A stretch of DNA of 64,000 nucleotides from [Clostridium] citroniae WAL-17108 (GTDB taxonomy: Bacteria; Bacillota; Clostridia; Lachnospirales; Lachnospiraceae). The stretch is taken from contig NZ_JH376432.1 in NCBI RefSeq assembly GCF_000233455.1, positions 1 to 64,000 on the forward strand, given 5' to 3'. Position numbers and translations under genes: made by a program. The notes below the pieces were generated by a model. It saw only the letters and a list, made by a program, of their open reading frames with translations, was not told the origin of the DNA and ran no database searches. Shown here in pieces: positions 1-9,057 of the stretch (position 1 is the first letter of the stretch; each line of letters begins with the position of its first letter).

Positions 1-273
<273 letters not shown>

Positions 274-361
274 AGTTGATTCTTGGTCTTAGACTACTTA
301 GCTTGGCTATAGTTATCTTTAACCTTCATTACTTGGTTTTGTTCCGAATTTTCTCAAATCC

Positions 362-382
362 AAAGGTCTAAACCAGACCTTT
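362..382 (-). other. Hairpin in the 16S rRNA leader
   Basis: Perfect 8-bp inverted repeat (AAAGGTCT / AGACCTTT) with a 5-nt loop in the transcribed leader between the rRNA promoters and mature 16S. No T-run follows on the minus strand, so it is not a terminator. It more likely takes part in leader folding or precursor processing (inference). The rest of 274-470 is AT-rich leader with no ORF. Confidence 0.55.
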
Positions 383-472
383 TGTTTTTAGAATTTTCAG
401 GGTTTTACATACTATTTAATCTTCAATTATCAAGGTTCGTTTGTTGTTGTCTTGTTCAGCAGCAACTTTTAT

Positions 473-501
473 ATCTTATCACAGCTGCTTGCGTTTGTCA
501 A
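473..501 (-). promoter_or_regulatory. rRNA promoter P3 (gene-proximal)
   Basis: Minus-strand -35 TTGACA (496-501), exact 17-bp spacer, -10 TAAGAT (473-478). Third of three tandem promoters ahead of the 16S gene. Confidence 0.8.
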
Positions 502-549
502 CAACTTTTTTTAGTTTCTTTGTTGTTGTTTTTCAACGGCAACTTTTTT

Positions 550-578
550 AGTTTATCATAGTTTCCATATTCTGTCAA
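550..578 (-). promoter_or_regulatory. rRNA promoter P2
   Basis: Minus-strand -35 TTGACA (573-578), 17-bp spacer, -10 TAAACT (550-555). It sits 77 bp upstream of P3. Confidence 0.75.
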
Positions 579-635
579 CAACTTTTTCCAACTCTTTTTC
601 GGAGCCGCCCCCCGCTGTTTTCGCGGTGGAACTTT

Positions 636-664
636 AATATAACACTACTGGCTCAACTTGTCAA
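636..664 (-). promoter_or_regulatory. rRNA promoter P1 (distal)
   Basis: Minus-strand -35 TTGACA (659-664), 17-bp spacer, -10 TATATT (636-641). It is the best consensus match of the three rRNA promoters. A GC-rich hairpin segment (CCGC...GCGG) lies around 607-625, just downstream of its start site. Confidence 0.85.
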
Positions 665-762
665 GGGAATTTGTGCCATTTTTTTATACAATTTTTAATT
701 CTTTTTCACAACTACAAAATATGCCCGTTTTTTCATAATTCTTCTATATTTAGTGGTTGGCA

Positions 763-808
763 TAAAAATGGCTGAGTCAAGTCTTCTCCAACTTTTCCCA
801 GCCATTTG
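763..808 (-). terminator. Probable intrinsic terminator of the cvpA operon
   Basis: On the minus strand AAATGGCTG (799-807) pairs with CAGCCATTT (766-774), followed by TTTAT. The loop is long (24 nt) but can pair partly within itself. It lies about 110 bp beyond the cvpA stop and before the rRNA promoters. Nothing else is visible between 665 and 915. Confidence 0.6.
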
Positions 809-915
809 TGTTAATTCAATATAATATAGGAACAATTATTTCAATCCATACCCGGTCATTTCACAGAGACCAGCCGCATCCTATATAAATGAATGCTCTA
901 TTCATACAGCCCAAC

Positions 916-1632
916 CTAAAAAATCCCCCGGACAATACCTCCCAGTATAAGGTTGATCAGATTATACCGGTACAAAAACGTAAGCCAGGTACTGGCATAG
1001 ACCTGTTCCTCCAACATCTTCCCAACAGGCGTTGCCGAAAACAGGCTGAGCACAAATCCCGCCACCCATAGCAGTACCAGCCCCTGGGCAAATCCCAACA
1101 GCGCTCCCGCTATATGGTTCAGTCCGTACAGTATAGGAAGGCGGGCAATAAGATCCAGCCATCGTACCACCATATGGATCAATACAAAGACAGCTATAAA
1201 TAACAGGATGGAAGCAATTGCATTGATAAGCATATCCGCCAGGTACATACTCACATACTCCACAAACTGGTCTACGCCCAATATTTTATAAATCTCGCTG
1301 TTGTTATTTTCCAGCAGTACATCCTTAACAGACTGAGGCAGATTCAACCGCTCAATGGACATCCTCTGAGCGGAGGGAAGTCCTGTATCTTCCATGGAAG
1401 GCTCCTCCCAGCCAGCGATGCTGAGTATGGCATCAGCCGCCCCCTGCCGGATGGATGGGTTATCTTTTATAAAACCTGTCATGTACGGCGTAGCGATCTT
1501 CACAATGACAATGGTGAGCACAAGGGCACCCAGGGATACACACTGCTTTAAAAATCCCCTGTAGTGCCCATACAGAACCATGCCTATCAAAAATACTCCT
1601 GCCCCCACGGACAGCCAGTTCTCTATTATCAT
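916..1632 (-). CDS. CvpA-family integral membrane protein
   Basis: 238-residue hydrophobic protein with about four or five membrane segments: residues 5-25, 32-50, roughly 130-155, 165-190 and 205-225. Length and hydrophobic pattern fit the CvpA/colicin V production family, whose members are widespread inner-membrane proteins of poorly defined role. A charged extracytoplasmic stretch (residues 55-120) separates the first pair from the rest. It is the last gene of a minus-strand operon, 25 nt after the HAD phosphatase stop, and is followed by a terminator. The family call comes from pattern; no catalytic motif is available to confirm it. Confidence 0.75.
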   Translation of the reverse strand: MIIENWLSVGAGVFLIGMVLYGHYRGFLKQCVSLGALVLTIVIVKIATPYMTGFIKDNPSIRQGAADAILSIAGWEEPSMEDTGLPSAQRMSIERLNLPQSVKDVLLENNNSEIYKILGVDQFVEYVSMYLADMLINAIASILLFIAVFVLIHMVVRWLDLIARLPILYGLNHIAGALLGFAQGLVLLWVAGFVLSLFSATPVGKMLEEQVYASTWLTFLYRYNLINLILGGIVRGIF

Positions 1633-1657
1633 GTCTCAGCTTCTTTCAGTCTCAATT

Positions 1658-2485
1658 TCAGTTAATTATCAGGCGTTCTATGGCTGCCGCCACACCATCC
1701 TCATCATTGGTAAGGGTGATCTCATCCGCTGCGGCTTTTACAGCCTCAAGGCCGTTCCCCATGGCAACTCCCACTCCGGCTGCCTCGATCATGGAGATAT
1801 CGTTCTCCCCATCGCCAAAAGCCATGGTCGCTTTTCTATCTATGGACAGGTAGTCCGCTAACCACATAAGGGCATTTCCCTTTGTTGCCCCATGGGCATT
1901 GATCTCCAGGTTATTATAGAGAGAAGAGCTGATGACAATTCCTTCCACAGATCCAAGATCCTCTCTCAGGGTCTTTCTTTCTTCCAGATCTCCCAGATAG
2001 ATGTTCACCTTCTCTGCATCACTGCCGCATTCTTTTACATAGCGGATCACATTGGGCACAACATCTCTGGTGGCCCTGACCATTTTCTGAATGGTGGGTG
2101 AAACTCCATAATTTTCCATGTGGTCAATGAACTCAGGCTGGGTAATTCCTCTGCCGTTAATATAAGGATCATACATGGCATTGTACTTATCTGCAATACT
2201 CAGAATCTCCAGCGTCTTTTCATTAGTCAGGGTACGGCGGAGCAGGCACCTGGCATTTTCCAGGTCCGCCACCGTACCACCATTGGCGGTAATGGCATAA
2301 TTTACACCGGGAAGCATACGTATCTCCTCCATAATACCATCCACTGCCCTTCCAGTTGTTGGCACGATCTGAATTCCCATACGGGCACATTTGATCAGTG
2401 CCTCCTTATTACGGGGGGACAGACGTTTCCGGCTGTCCAGCAGGGTCCCATCTAAATCAAGTGCTATCAAACCTATGGATTTCAT
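1658..2485 (-). CDS. Cof-type HAD-superfamily phosphatase
   Basis: 275-residue cytosolic HAD hydrolase of the Cof/YidA subfamily, which removes phosphate from small sugar phosphates and nucleotides; the substrate cannot be read from sequence. Motif I is DLDGTLLD (nucleophile Asp10, acid Asp12), motif II is PTTGR near residue 42, a conserved Lys lies near 190, and motif IV is GDGENDISM near residue 225. A C2-type cap domain fills residues 85-185. The start codon overlaps the stop of the upstream TPR gene (ATGA), implying translational coupling. The family is certain; the substrate is unknown. Confidence 0.9.
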   Translation of the reverse strand: MKSIGLIALDLDGTLLDSRKRLSPRNKEALIKCARMGIQIVPTTGRAVDGIMEEIRMLPGVNYAITANGGTVADLENARCLLRRTLTNEKTLEILSIADKYNAMYDPYINGRGITQPEFIDHMENYGVSPTIQKMVRATRDVVPNVIRYVKECGSDAEKVNIYLGDLEERKTLREDLGSVEGIVISSSLYNNLEINAHGATKGNALMWLADYLSIDRKATMAFGDGENDISMIEAAGVGVAMGNGLEAVKAAADEITLTNDEDGVAAAIERLIIN

Positions 2486-5061
2486 ATAAAATGCTCCTCT
2501 TTTAATATAAGAAGACCATCTTTGTCATACTTGGATGAAAAGATTCCCGTTATTCGCTTAAAGAACGAAGGATTCTCTGCCTTGTCGGCAGCTTCCTCAA
2601 TCAGGTCTTCTGCACTTTCCTTGGTAAGGGCGATTCCGTCCTCCTCCATGATTTCGATCCTCTCATAGAGGGCCAGCATGCTTTTGCCGGATATACTGCA
2701 GTCAATGTCACTGGCATACTCGCATGCATATTTGGCGAATTCGTCAATGTCCATCTCCTCTTCTTCCATTTCATCCATCGGCAGTTCTTCATTGTCTGTA
2801 AATTCCGGCTCAACCAACTTCTTTACAAGTGCAGGTGTAACAGGAACTTCTTTCCTGGCCGGTTTTTTTGCCGGTTCCACGGCCTTCATTACCGGCTGTT
2901 TCTTTTCTTCTCTTGCCGGAACCTGCTCTTTTATAGTCTGGGCAACAGGCTGCATCTCCTCCTGCGCCGGACGTTTTAACGGTTCCTGAGGCATGGCCCG
3001 CACCGGCTCTTCCTTCTTTTCCTTTGGCATCTCCTGCCTGTGGACCTGGACCTGCCTTACCGGTCGTTTATCTTCTTTGGGCGCTTCATACTCATTTTCC
3101 TTTGGGGGCCGGCTTTTCCCAATGTATTCAAAGCGTTTTGCCAGACCCGGATACACTCTGTGAAGGGCGGCCAGACGTTCTGCAGTGTCGATCAGCACCA
3201 CATTCATGCCGGTCTCATCCCTTGCCATAAGCTGGTTTAATTCCTGAAGTATGGCCTCAGTCATATCCCCCGCCTGTTCGATCATAAGATCCTTTCCGGT
3301 CAGTTTGTCAGATAAGTTGAAGACACCCTTGCTGTTAAGCCGCTCTCCTGTTATCTTAGCTGCCTGGTTCTTCGCACCTGTCTCCCTGTGGATCTCCTTT
3401 AATGCTTCAATGGCCTTCTCAAGCCCCTGCTGAGGCGTCTCAGCTTCTATCATAAGATGTCTGGCCTCGCGGACTGCTCCCTTTTTTATATCACGGATAT
3501 CTGAAAGTACGCGGGTCTGAGCAGCCTCTACCTCCTGCTTAAAACCGCTGCCGGAGATTCTGGACATTTCCATGGCCAGGTTGGCCTGAACCTCTGCTTC
3601 ATGAATACGGGCCTTCAGGGCTTCATCCGACATCCACTGATCGCCTGCAGACTCCTTCTGTCCTGCGCCGGACTCCTGTAAACGCTCCTCAAAGGACTCC
3701 TCTGCCGCCCCATCTCCATATGGTTTTTCCAACATTTCCTCTGTTGCCGCCATCTCTTCCTCCCCATCTTCCGGTTCTATAGTAACCTGAGTGCGGGGCG
3801 GATCCTCCTCCATAAGGCGGTCATCGGCATACTGGGAATATCCGTCACGGGAATATTCGGAGTATTCTTGGGAATACCGCCCATGACCATAGCCGGATCC
3901 CGGGGCATATGCTGATTCTTCGGTATATTCCGGCTCCTCTGCATATTCCTGTTCTTCTGCGTATTCTTGTTCCTCTACGTATTCCGGTTCTTCTGCGTAT
4001 TCCGGTTCTTCGGTATATACCGACTCTTCCCCATATCCGCCTCCCGAGCCAAATTCTCCCTCATGGCCATTGTCATAGCTGCCTTGACGGGAATTTTCTG
4101 TTGCACGTGGGTACTCAGACTCCTGGGCATAGCCTGGTTCCTGGAGATAATCGGATTCACGGACATAGCCCGGTTCCTGGGCATAATCGGATTCCTGGAC
4201 GTAGTCCGTATCCCGGCCGTAGTCTGATCCCTGATCATAATCGGATTCCCCGGCATAACCTGACTCCTGAGCATAATCCCCTTCCTCTTCATAGCCGGGT
4301 TCCCTGGTCACTGCTGCCTCCCTTGCATAGGAGGCAGACTGAGCCCCATAATGATCCCTGCGGGAACCGGCTGCCGGCGTGTCACTGTATTCCTCCACAG
4401 GGGCACCCATCCGGTATTCTTTTTCCACTGCCCGGAGTTTTGCCTCATACTTGTCCCTGTTTTCCACCAAATCCATCTGGTATTTGGTAAGAGGGGCAAA
4501 CTGTATCTTAAGCTCCATTGCCTTTTCCACATATTTACCCAGGCCAAACATAAGCATGATCTTGTCACAGGCCATGATACAAAGCTCTCCCATGCCGGCC
4601 TCAGCATACAGTTCAGCCAGCTCGTACAGCCATTTTTCATCTAATTCAATGTTGCAGTACTGTTCCAGGGTGTGGATCAGCTGCTCCACAGGAGCGCCTT
4701 TGGCTCCCAATATCATATACCTCAGGATATACTGCCTGGGATCATCAGGCGCCAGGTCGCAGAATTCCCTGTAATAGTCTTCCGCTTCACCGGTGCTGCC
4801 CTCTTTTATGGCCAGCTCCGCCAGTTTAAACAGCAGGCGCTTGCCAATAGGCGCACGCTCAAATGCAAGCAGCAGGATATCCTTGGCTTCCTGGTACTCC
4901 TGATTCTTCTCATATATGGTTGCCACCATGGACAGGATATTGACATTGCGCACCCTCCGCCAGTCAATGGTATCCGCAATTTTCATGGCTGTCTCATAGT
5001 CGCCTTTGTTTACCATCTTCTTAATCTGCTCAACTTTAATGTTAAACTCGTATTTATCCAT
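2482..5061 (-). CDS. Large TPR protein with a Tyr/Glu-rich repeat region
   Basis: 859-residue protein that I cannot name. The N-terminal ~200 residues are helical TPR-like repeats (MVNKGDYETAMKIA; YEKNQEYQEAKDILLLAF). Residues ~230-400 are a degenerate tandem array of 7-8-residue units of the form xxYxxExx, acidic and tyrosine-rich. A Lys/Glu/Pro-rich disordered segment lies at about 660-750. Between them sits a globular stretch with VVLIDTAERLAALHRVYPG, which recalls part of an AAA+ ATPase but has no Walker A. Start: ATG at 5061 is preferred over 5070 because GGGAG lies 9 nt upstream of it and abuts the earlier ATG. It sits between recR and the HAD gene in one operon. A scaffold role is only a guess. 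Confidence 0.8.
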   Translation of the reverse strand: MDKYEFNIKVEQIKKMVNKGDYETAMKIADTIDWRRVRNVNILSMVATIYEKNQEYQEAKDILLLAFERAPIGKRLLFKLAELAIKEGSTGEAEDYYREFCDLAPDDPRQYILRYMILGAKGAPVEQLIHTLEQYCNIELDEKWLYELAELYAEAGMGELCIMACDKIMLMFGLGKYVEKAMELKIQFAPLTKYQMDLVENRDKYEAKLRAVEKEYRMGAPVEEYSDTPAAGSRRDHYGAQSASYAREAAVTREPGYEEEGDYAQESGYAGESDYDQGSDYGRDTDYVQESDYAQEPGYVRESDYLQEPGYAQESEYPRATENSRQGSYDNGHEGEFGSGGGYGEESVYTEEPEYAEEPEYVEEQEYAEEQEYAEEPEYTEESAYAPGSGYGHGRYSQEYSEYSRDGYSQYADDRLMEEDPPRTQVTIEPEDGEEEMAATEEMLEKPYGDGAAEESFEERLQESGAGQKESAGDQWMSDEALKARIHEAEVQANLAMEMSRISGSGFKQEVEAAQTRVLSDIRDIKKGAVREARHLMIEAETPQQGLEKAIEALKEIHRETGAKNQAAKITGERLNSKGVFNLSDKLTGKDLMIEQAGDMTEAILQELNQLMARDETGMNVVLIDTAERLAALHRVYPGLAKRFEYIGKSRPPKENEYEAPKEDKRPVRQVQVHRQEMPKEKKEEPVRAMPQEPLKRPAQEEMQPVAQTIKEQVPAREEKKQPVMKAVEPAKKPARKEVPVTPALVKKLVEPEFTDNEELPMDEMEEEEMDIDEFAKYACEYASDIDCSISGKSMLALYERIEIMEEDGIALTKESAEDLIEEAADKAENPSFFKRITGIFSSKYDKDGLLILKEEHFI

Positions 5062-5114
5062 CTTTTGCATCTCCCTATTGCCCCGGTATGGAATTACCTG
5101 TCTGTCAGTCTGTA

Positions 5115-5711
5115 CTATATCTCTGTTCTGCCTTCCAATGCCCGAAGAAGCGTTACTTCATCTATGTATTCCAGGTCGCCGCCAACCGGTACACCGCTGG
5201 CGATCCTGGTAACCTTAATCCCGGTAGGCTTGATCAGCTTGCTGATGTACATGGCTGTGGTCTCACCTTCCAGGCTGGAATTGGTTGCAATGATGACTTC
5301 CTCCACCTCAGACTGAAGGCGCTGCATCAATTCCTTAAGTTTAATGTCATTCGGGCCAATTCCCAGCATAGGGGAGATGGCGCCGTGAAGTACGTGGTAT
5401 ACACCTTCATACTTGCCGGTTTTTTCATAGGCAGCCAGATCCCTGGTATTCTCAACCACCATAATGGTTTTATGGTTTCTCTTATCGCTGCTGCAGATCG
5501 GACAAAGCTCCTTGTCTGTAAGGGTAAAGCACTCTTTGCAGTAGCGCACATTATTCCTGGCTCCTGTCATGGCTCCCGCCAGCTCCTCCACCTGCTCCTT
5601 CGGCATATTAATGATGTGAAATGCCAGGCGCTGGGCTGATTTGGCGCCAACTCCCGGAAGTTTTGACAGCTCTTCTATTAACTTGGTAATCTGACTGCTG
5701 TAATAATCCAT
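5115..5711 (-). CDS. recR: Recombination mediator protein RecR
   Basis: 198 residues, the usual RecR length. RecR with RecF and RecO loads RecA onto SSB-coated gaps during post-replication repair. Visible parts are an N-terminal helix-hairpin-helix (KLPGVGAKSAQRLAFH), a four-Cys zinc motif (CKEC...CPIC, residues ~54-73) and a Toprim domain starting TIMVVENTRDLAAYE. The start ATG overlaps the ybaB stop by one base, the common dnaX-ybaB-recR arrangement in Firmicutes. Confidence 0.97.
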   Translation of the reverse strand: MDYYSSQITKLIEELSKLPGVGAKSAQRLAFHIINMPKEQVEELAGAMTGARNNVRYCKECFTLTDKELCPICSSDKRNHKTIMVVENTRDLAAYEKTGKYEGVYHVLHGAISPMLGIGPNDIKLKELMQRLQSEVEEVIIATNSSLEGETTAMYISKLIKPTGIKVTRIASGVPVGGDLEYIDEVTLLRALEGRTEI

Positions 5712-6067
5712 TAGAAAGGAAGACCTCCACCCAATGCTCCGCCAAGTCCGCCTGTAAGCTTGGACATGGCTTCGCTGCTCTCTGCCTCCATCTGACGAAA
5801 CGCTTCATTGGTTGCCGCCACGATCAAATCCTCCAGCATCTCAATATCATCCGGGTCCACTACTTCCTCGGATAATTTTACGGATACGACCTCTTTCTTA
5901 CCTGACACTGTAACACTCACTGCCCCGCCACCGGATGCAGCCGTGTATTCCTTGGTCTCCAATTCCTTGGTTGCTTCTTCCATCTGGCGCTGCATACGCT
6001 GTGCCTGCTTCATAAGATTGTTCATATTGCCAGGCATTCCGCCTGGAAATCCGCCACGTTTTGCCAT
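5711..6067 (-). CDS. YbaB/EbfC-family nucleoid-associated protein
   Basis: 118 residues. The family forms small dimeric DNA-binding proteins of the nucleoid, almost always encoded between dnaX and recR. A Gly/Met-rich N-terminus is followed by a long helix (MNNLMKQAQRMQRQMEEATKELE) and the conserved beta strands ending in VVDPDDIEMLEDLIVAATNEA. The C-terminal tail is Gly-rich. A strong GGAGG lies upstream of ATG 6067. It overlaps recR by one base. Confidence 0.95.
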   Translation of the reverse strand: MAKRGGFPGGMPGNMNNLMKQAQRMQRQMEEATKELETKEYTAASGGGAVSVTVSGKKEVVSVKLSEEVVDPDDIEMLEDLIVAATNEAFRQMEAESSEAMSKLTGGLGGALGGGLPF

Positions 6068-6119
6068 GGTGTGTTCCTCCTGTTATCTTCCTTTTTATTA
6101 TATTCTTCTGATATAACTT

Positions 6120-7739
6120 CTAATCTTCATATGTAATATCCATATGAATCTTATCTTCCAATTCTTCCTCAGTAACATAGATCGTGTTCAGCCGTTCACC
6201 TCTGCCCGCCAGACGGGTCTTGAAGTAAATGGATTTGCCGTAATTGGTCTCAACGTACCGTTCCAGTTCACCGATGACCGTTGGACGTTTGCCCATATCA
6301 TAGTTCATGGGATCCATAAACACTATGGTAAGGCATCCTTCGCCTCCGGGTTCCACCACGGTATCCCTGAGATAGGACTTTGCTCCTCCGCCCATGCTGC
6401 GGACAATTCTGGCCCATTCATTGCGGACCAGCTTCAGATCCTCCAGCTGTGCCTTTGGAAGACTTACCCGCTCTGCCGGTATTTCCGGCTCTGCGGAAGC
6501 TGCCGCAGGACGGGCCGCCTGTCCGGCAGTTCCCGCAGCAGCGTATGCCGGAGCTGCTGCCTGTATGGTCATTCGTCCTGCCTCCAGGTCCTCCATCAGC
6601 ATCTCCAGATCGCCCAGGCGCTGAAGGATGGAATCCAGATTAGGTTCCATGGCCGGACGGGTAAGTTTTATCAGCGCAACCTCTACCAGAACCCGCTTCT
6701 GCGTGGCATAGCGCAGTTGGTTGGACAACTCTGAAAATACCCGGATATAACGCATCAGGGTTGGTCCATCCGCCTTTTCCCCGTCTGCCTTCAGCTGTTT
6801 TAAATTCTCCTCCGACATGTCCAGCAGACCTTCTGCATCATCTGCGCTTTGGATGAGAAGGAGATTTCTCATATACCATATAAAATCAGTTACAAACTGT
6901 CCCAATTCCCGCCCCTGAATCACGATTTCCTCCAGGGCACAGATGCAGTCTTTTGTCCTTCCATCCACAACGGCTCCAAACATCTGGCTGAACACGCCGG
7001 CATCCACTGCCCCCAGAACTTCCAGAGCGTTGTCATAGGTCAGCACCTTGCCGTAATGAAACGCCACACACTGGTCCAGAAGACTCAGGCCGTCACGCAG
7101 GGATCCATCCGCCGCCTTGGCAATATACATCAAGGCCTTGTCTTCCACCTCAATCTGTTCTGCCTGGGTCAGTTCCCTCAGCCGGTCCGCTATGGTATCC
7201 AGGGAAATGCGTTTAAAATCATAACGCTGGCACCGTGAAAGGATCGTGATGGGGATCTTGTGCACCTCGGTTGTGGCCAGTATAAATATTACATAGGAGG
7301 GCGGTTCCTCCAATGTCTTAAGCAACGCGTTGAAGGCACCGATCGACAGCATGTGCACCTCATCAATGATATAGACCCTGTACCGTCCCTCGGTGGGAGG
7401 ATACTGAACCTGGTCCCGGATATCACGGATGTTCTCCACACCATTGTTGGAGGCAGCGTCAATCTCCACCACATTCATGGATGAACCTGTCTGAATGGCC
7501 TTACATGTGGGACATTCATTACATGGACTTCCATCCACCGGGTGTTCACAGTTTACGGCTCTTGCAAATATCTTGGCAATACTGGTCTTGCCCGTACCTC
7601 TTGTCCCGCAGAACAGGTAGGCGTGGCCGATGCGCTCCGACGTTATTTGGTTTTTCAGGGTCTGCACAATGGGGTCCTGTCCCTTTACATCTTCAAACGA
7701 AACAGGACGCCACTTGCGGTATAACGCCGTATATGACAT
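6120..7739 (-). CDS. dnaX: DNA polymerase III subunit gamma/tau
   Basis: 539 residues. This clamp-loader ATPase opens and loads the beta sliding clamp. Visible: Walker A GTRGTGKTS (residues ~45-53), a zinc module with four Cys (CEHP...CNECPTC), Walker B with DEVH, sensor 1 (LATTE) and the SRC arginine-finger motif (ILSRCQRYDF). A C-terminal Ala-rich linker (~385-415) leads to a tau-like domain. AAGGAG sits 9 nt before ATG 7739. I did not establish whether a programmed frameshift makes a short gamma form. It lies 24 nt downstream of the phosphofructokinase gene. Confidence 0.97.
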   Translation of the reverse strand: MSYTALYRKWRPVSFEDVKGQDPIVQTLKNQITSERIGHAYLFCGTRGTGKTSIAKIFARAVNCEHPVDGSPCNECPTCKAIQTGSSMNVVEIDAASNNGVENIRDIRDQVQYPPTEGRYRVYIIDEVHMLSIGAFNALLKTLEEPPSYVIFILATTEVHKIPITILSRCQRYDFKRISLDTIADRLRELTQAEQIEVEDKALMYIAKAADGSLRDGLSLLDQCVAFHYGKVLTYDNALEVLGAVDAGVFSQMFGAVVDGRTKDCICALEEIVIQGRELGQFVTDFIWYMRNLLLIQSADDAEGLLDMSEENLKQLKADGEKADGPTLMRYIRVFSELSNQLRYATQKRVLVEVALIKLTRPAMEPNLDSILQRLGDLEMLMEDLEAGRMTIQAAAPAYAAAGTAGQAARPAAASAEPEIPAERVSLPKAQLEDLKLVRNEWARIVRSMGGGAKSYLRDTVVEPGGEGCLTIVFMDPMNYDMGKRPTVIGELERYVETNYGKSIYFKTRLAGRGERLNTIYVTEEELEDKIHMDITYED

Positions 7740-7763
7740 TTTAGTTACTCCTTGTTATTTATA

Positions 7764-8843
7764 TCATTCATCACCAAAGCTGATTCCCACCATCTTGGCT
7801 TCCCGGATCATGGAACATTCCGGATCCACTGTCTTTAACTTTCCGGCTACCTCGGACAGCGGTACTTTGGTTATCTCATTGTTTTTAACAGCTACCATGT
7901 AGCCGTATTCTTTATCTGCAATCAGCCTGGCCGCAGCGGCTCCCAGCCTTGTGGCCAGAACGCGGTCATAAGAGCAGGGCTCTCCGCCCCTCTGCATGTG
8001 TCCCGGTACCGTCACCCTCACCTCGCTGCCTGTAACTTCCTGGATCCTGGCACCGATCTCATATGCCACTGACGGATATACCATGCCGCTTTTTTTCTTT
8101 TCCTTTAATTCCTTCTTGGTCATGACCGAGTCTTCCTTGGAAATGGCTCCCTCAGCCACTGCAAGGATGGAGAAACGCTTGCCTGCTTTGGAGCGCTTCA
8201 TCAGAGCATCACACACCGTATTGATATCGTATGGAATCTCCGGCAATAAAATGATGTCTGCGCCGCCTGCAAGTCCTGCATACAATGTGAGCCATCCCAC
8301 TTTATGCCCCATAACCTCCACAATAAACACACGTCCATGGGACGCGGCAGTGGTGTGTATACAGTCGATTGCATTGGTCGCAACATCCACAGCGCTCTGG
8401 AATCCAAAGGTCATATCCGTTCCCCAGAGGTCATTGTCAATGGTTTTAGGCAGGGATACCACATTAAGGCCTTCCTGGCTCAGCAGGTTGGCTGTCTTCT
8501 GGCTTCCATTGCCGCCAAGTACCACCAGGCAATCCAGTTTCAGCTTTTTATAGGTATGTTTCATGGATTCCACTTTATCCAAACCATTTTCATCGGGAAT
8601 GCGCATTTGCTTGAACGGCTGACGTGAGGTTCCAAGAATCGTTCCACCCTGGGTCAAAATACCTGAAAAGTCTGAAGATTTCATAATTTGATAGTCTGCA
8701 TACATCAGTCCCTTGTATCCGTCTTCAAATCCAATGATCTCCACATCATCAAATAAGTTGTATAAGGATTTTGCTACGCCTCTCATGGTAGCATTCAGTG
8801 CCTGGCAATCTCCCCCGCTGGTCAGCATTCCTATTCTTCTCAT
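7764..8843 (-). CDS. 6-phosphofructokinase (PfkA superfamily, atypical GGNGS motif)
   Basis: 359 residues. It phosphorylates fructose 6-phosphate in glycolysis. Family motifs: N-terminal SGGDCQALNA, central PKTIDNDLWGTD (catalytic Asp region), GRVFIVEVMGHKVGWL and, near the C-terminus, VTVPGHMQRGG. The nucleotide-site motif, GGDGS in ATP enzymes and GGDDS in PPi enzymes, reads GGNGS here (residues ~103-107), so the Mg-binding Asp is replaced by Asn. At 359 residues it exceeds the 319-320 of E. coli or Bacillus PfkA. The Gly after Asn favours ATP over PPi, but donor and activity are uncertain. It is first in the dnaX-recR operon, behind two overlapping promoters. Confidence 0.9.
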   Translation of the reverse strand: MRRIGMLTSGGDCQALNATMRGVAKSLYNLFDDVEIIGFEDGYKGLMYADYQIMKSSDFSGILTQGGTILGTSRQPFKQMRIPDENGLDKVESMKHTYKKLKLDCLVVLGGNGSQKTANLLSQEGLNVVSLPKTIDNDLWGTDMTFGFQSAVDVATNAIDCIHTTAASHGRVFIVEVMGHKVGWLTLYAGLAGGADIILLPEIPYDINTVCDALMKRSKAGKRFSILAVAEGAISKEDSVMTKKELKEKKKSGMVYPSVAYEIGARIQEVTGSEVRVTVPGHMQRGGEPCSYDRVLATRLGAAAARLIADKEYGYMVAVKNNEITKVPLSEVAGKLKTVDPECSMIREAKMVGISFGDE

Positions 8844-8890
8844 ACTGCACTTCCTCCATATCAGACTTTTTCCTACTTGTCAATGGTTCT

Positions 8891-8936
8891 ATTATACCCA
8901 TTTTGTAATTATAACGCAAAGGGTATCTATGGGCAA
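8891..8936 (-). promoter_or_regulatory. Two overlapping promoters for the pfk-dnaX operon
   Basis: First promoter: -35 TTGCCC (8931-8936), 17-bp spacer, -10 TATAAT (8908-8913). Second: -35 TTGCGT (8914-8919), 17 bp, -10 TATAAT (8891-8896). The -10 of the first lies inside the spacer of the second. Both read leftward into pfk. Confidence 0.75.
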
Positions 8937-8989
8937 GTATAAATATTCCTACGATTTTCTTGAGTTTATTTCATAAATGATCTTATTTT

Positions 8990-9054
8990 TTTTAAAATAA
9001 ATGGGATATAAATCTGCCGGCAACAATTGTCATCTCCAGATTTATATCCCATTT
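8990..9054 (-). terminator. Strong terminator of the SRP RNA gene
   Basis: Perfect 18-bp inverted repeat (8999-9016 with 9037-9054), 20-nt loop, followed on the minus strand by ATTTTAAA and an A/T tract. It starts directly at the 3' end of the SRP RNA and separates it from the pfk promoters. Confidence 0.85.
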
Positions 9055-9057
9055 TTA

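Noticed and set aside
3900..4320. Tandem repeats that could look like a CRISPR or minisatellite array
   Set aside because: The periodicity is 21-24 bp, in frame, and encodes the Tyr/Glu-rich repeats of the TPR protein; no constant repeats with unique spacers. No CRISPR array was seen anywhere in the window.
4672..5316. 214-codon plus-strand frame across the TPR gene and recR
   Set aside because: Antisense to two well-supported genes, no ribosome binding site, no recognisable fold.
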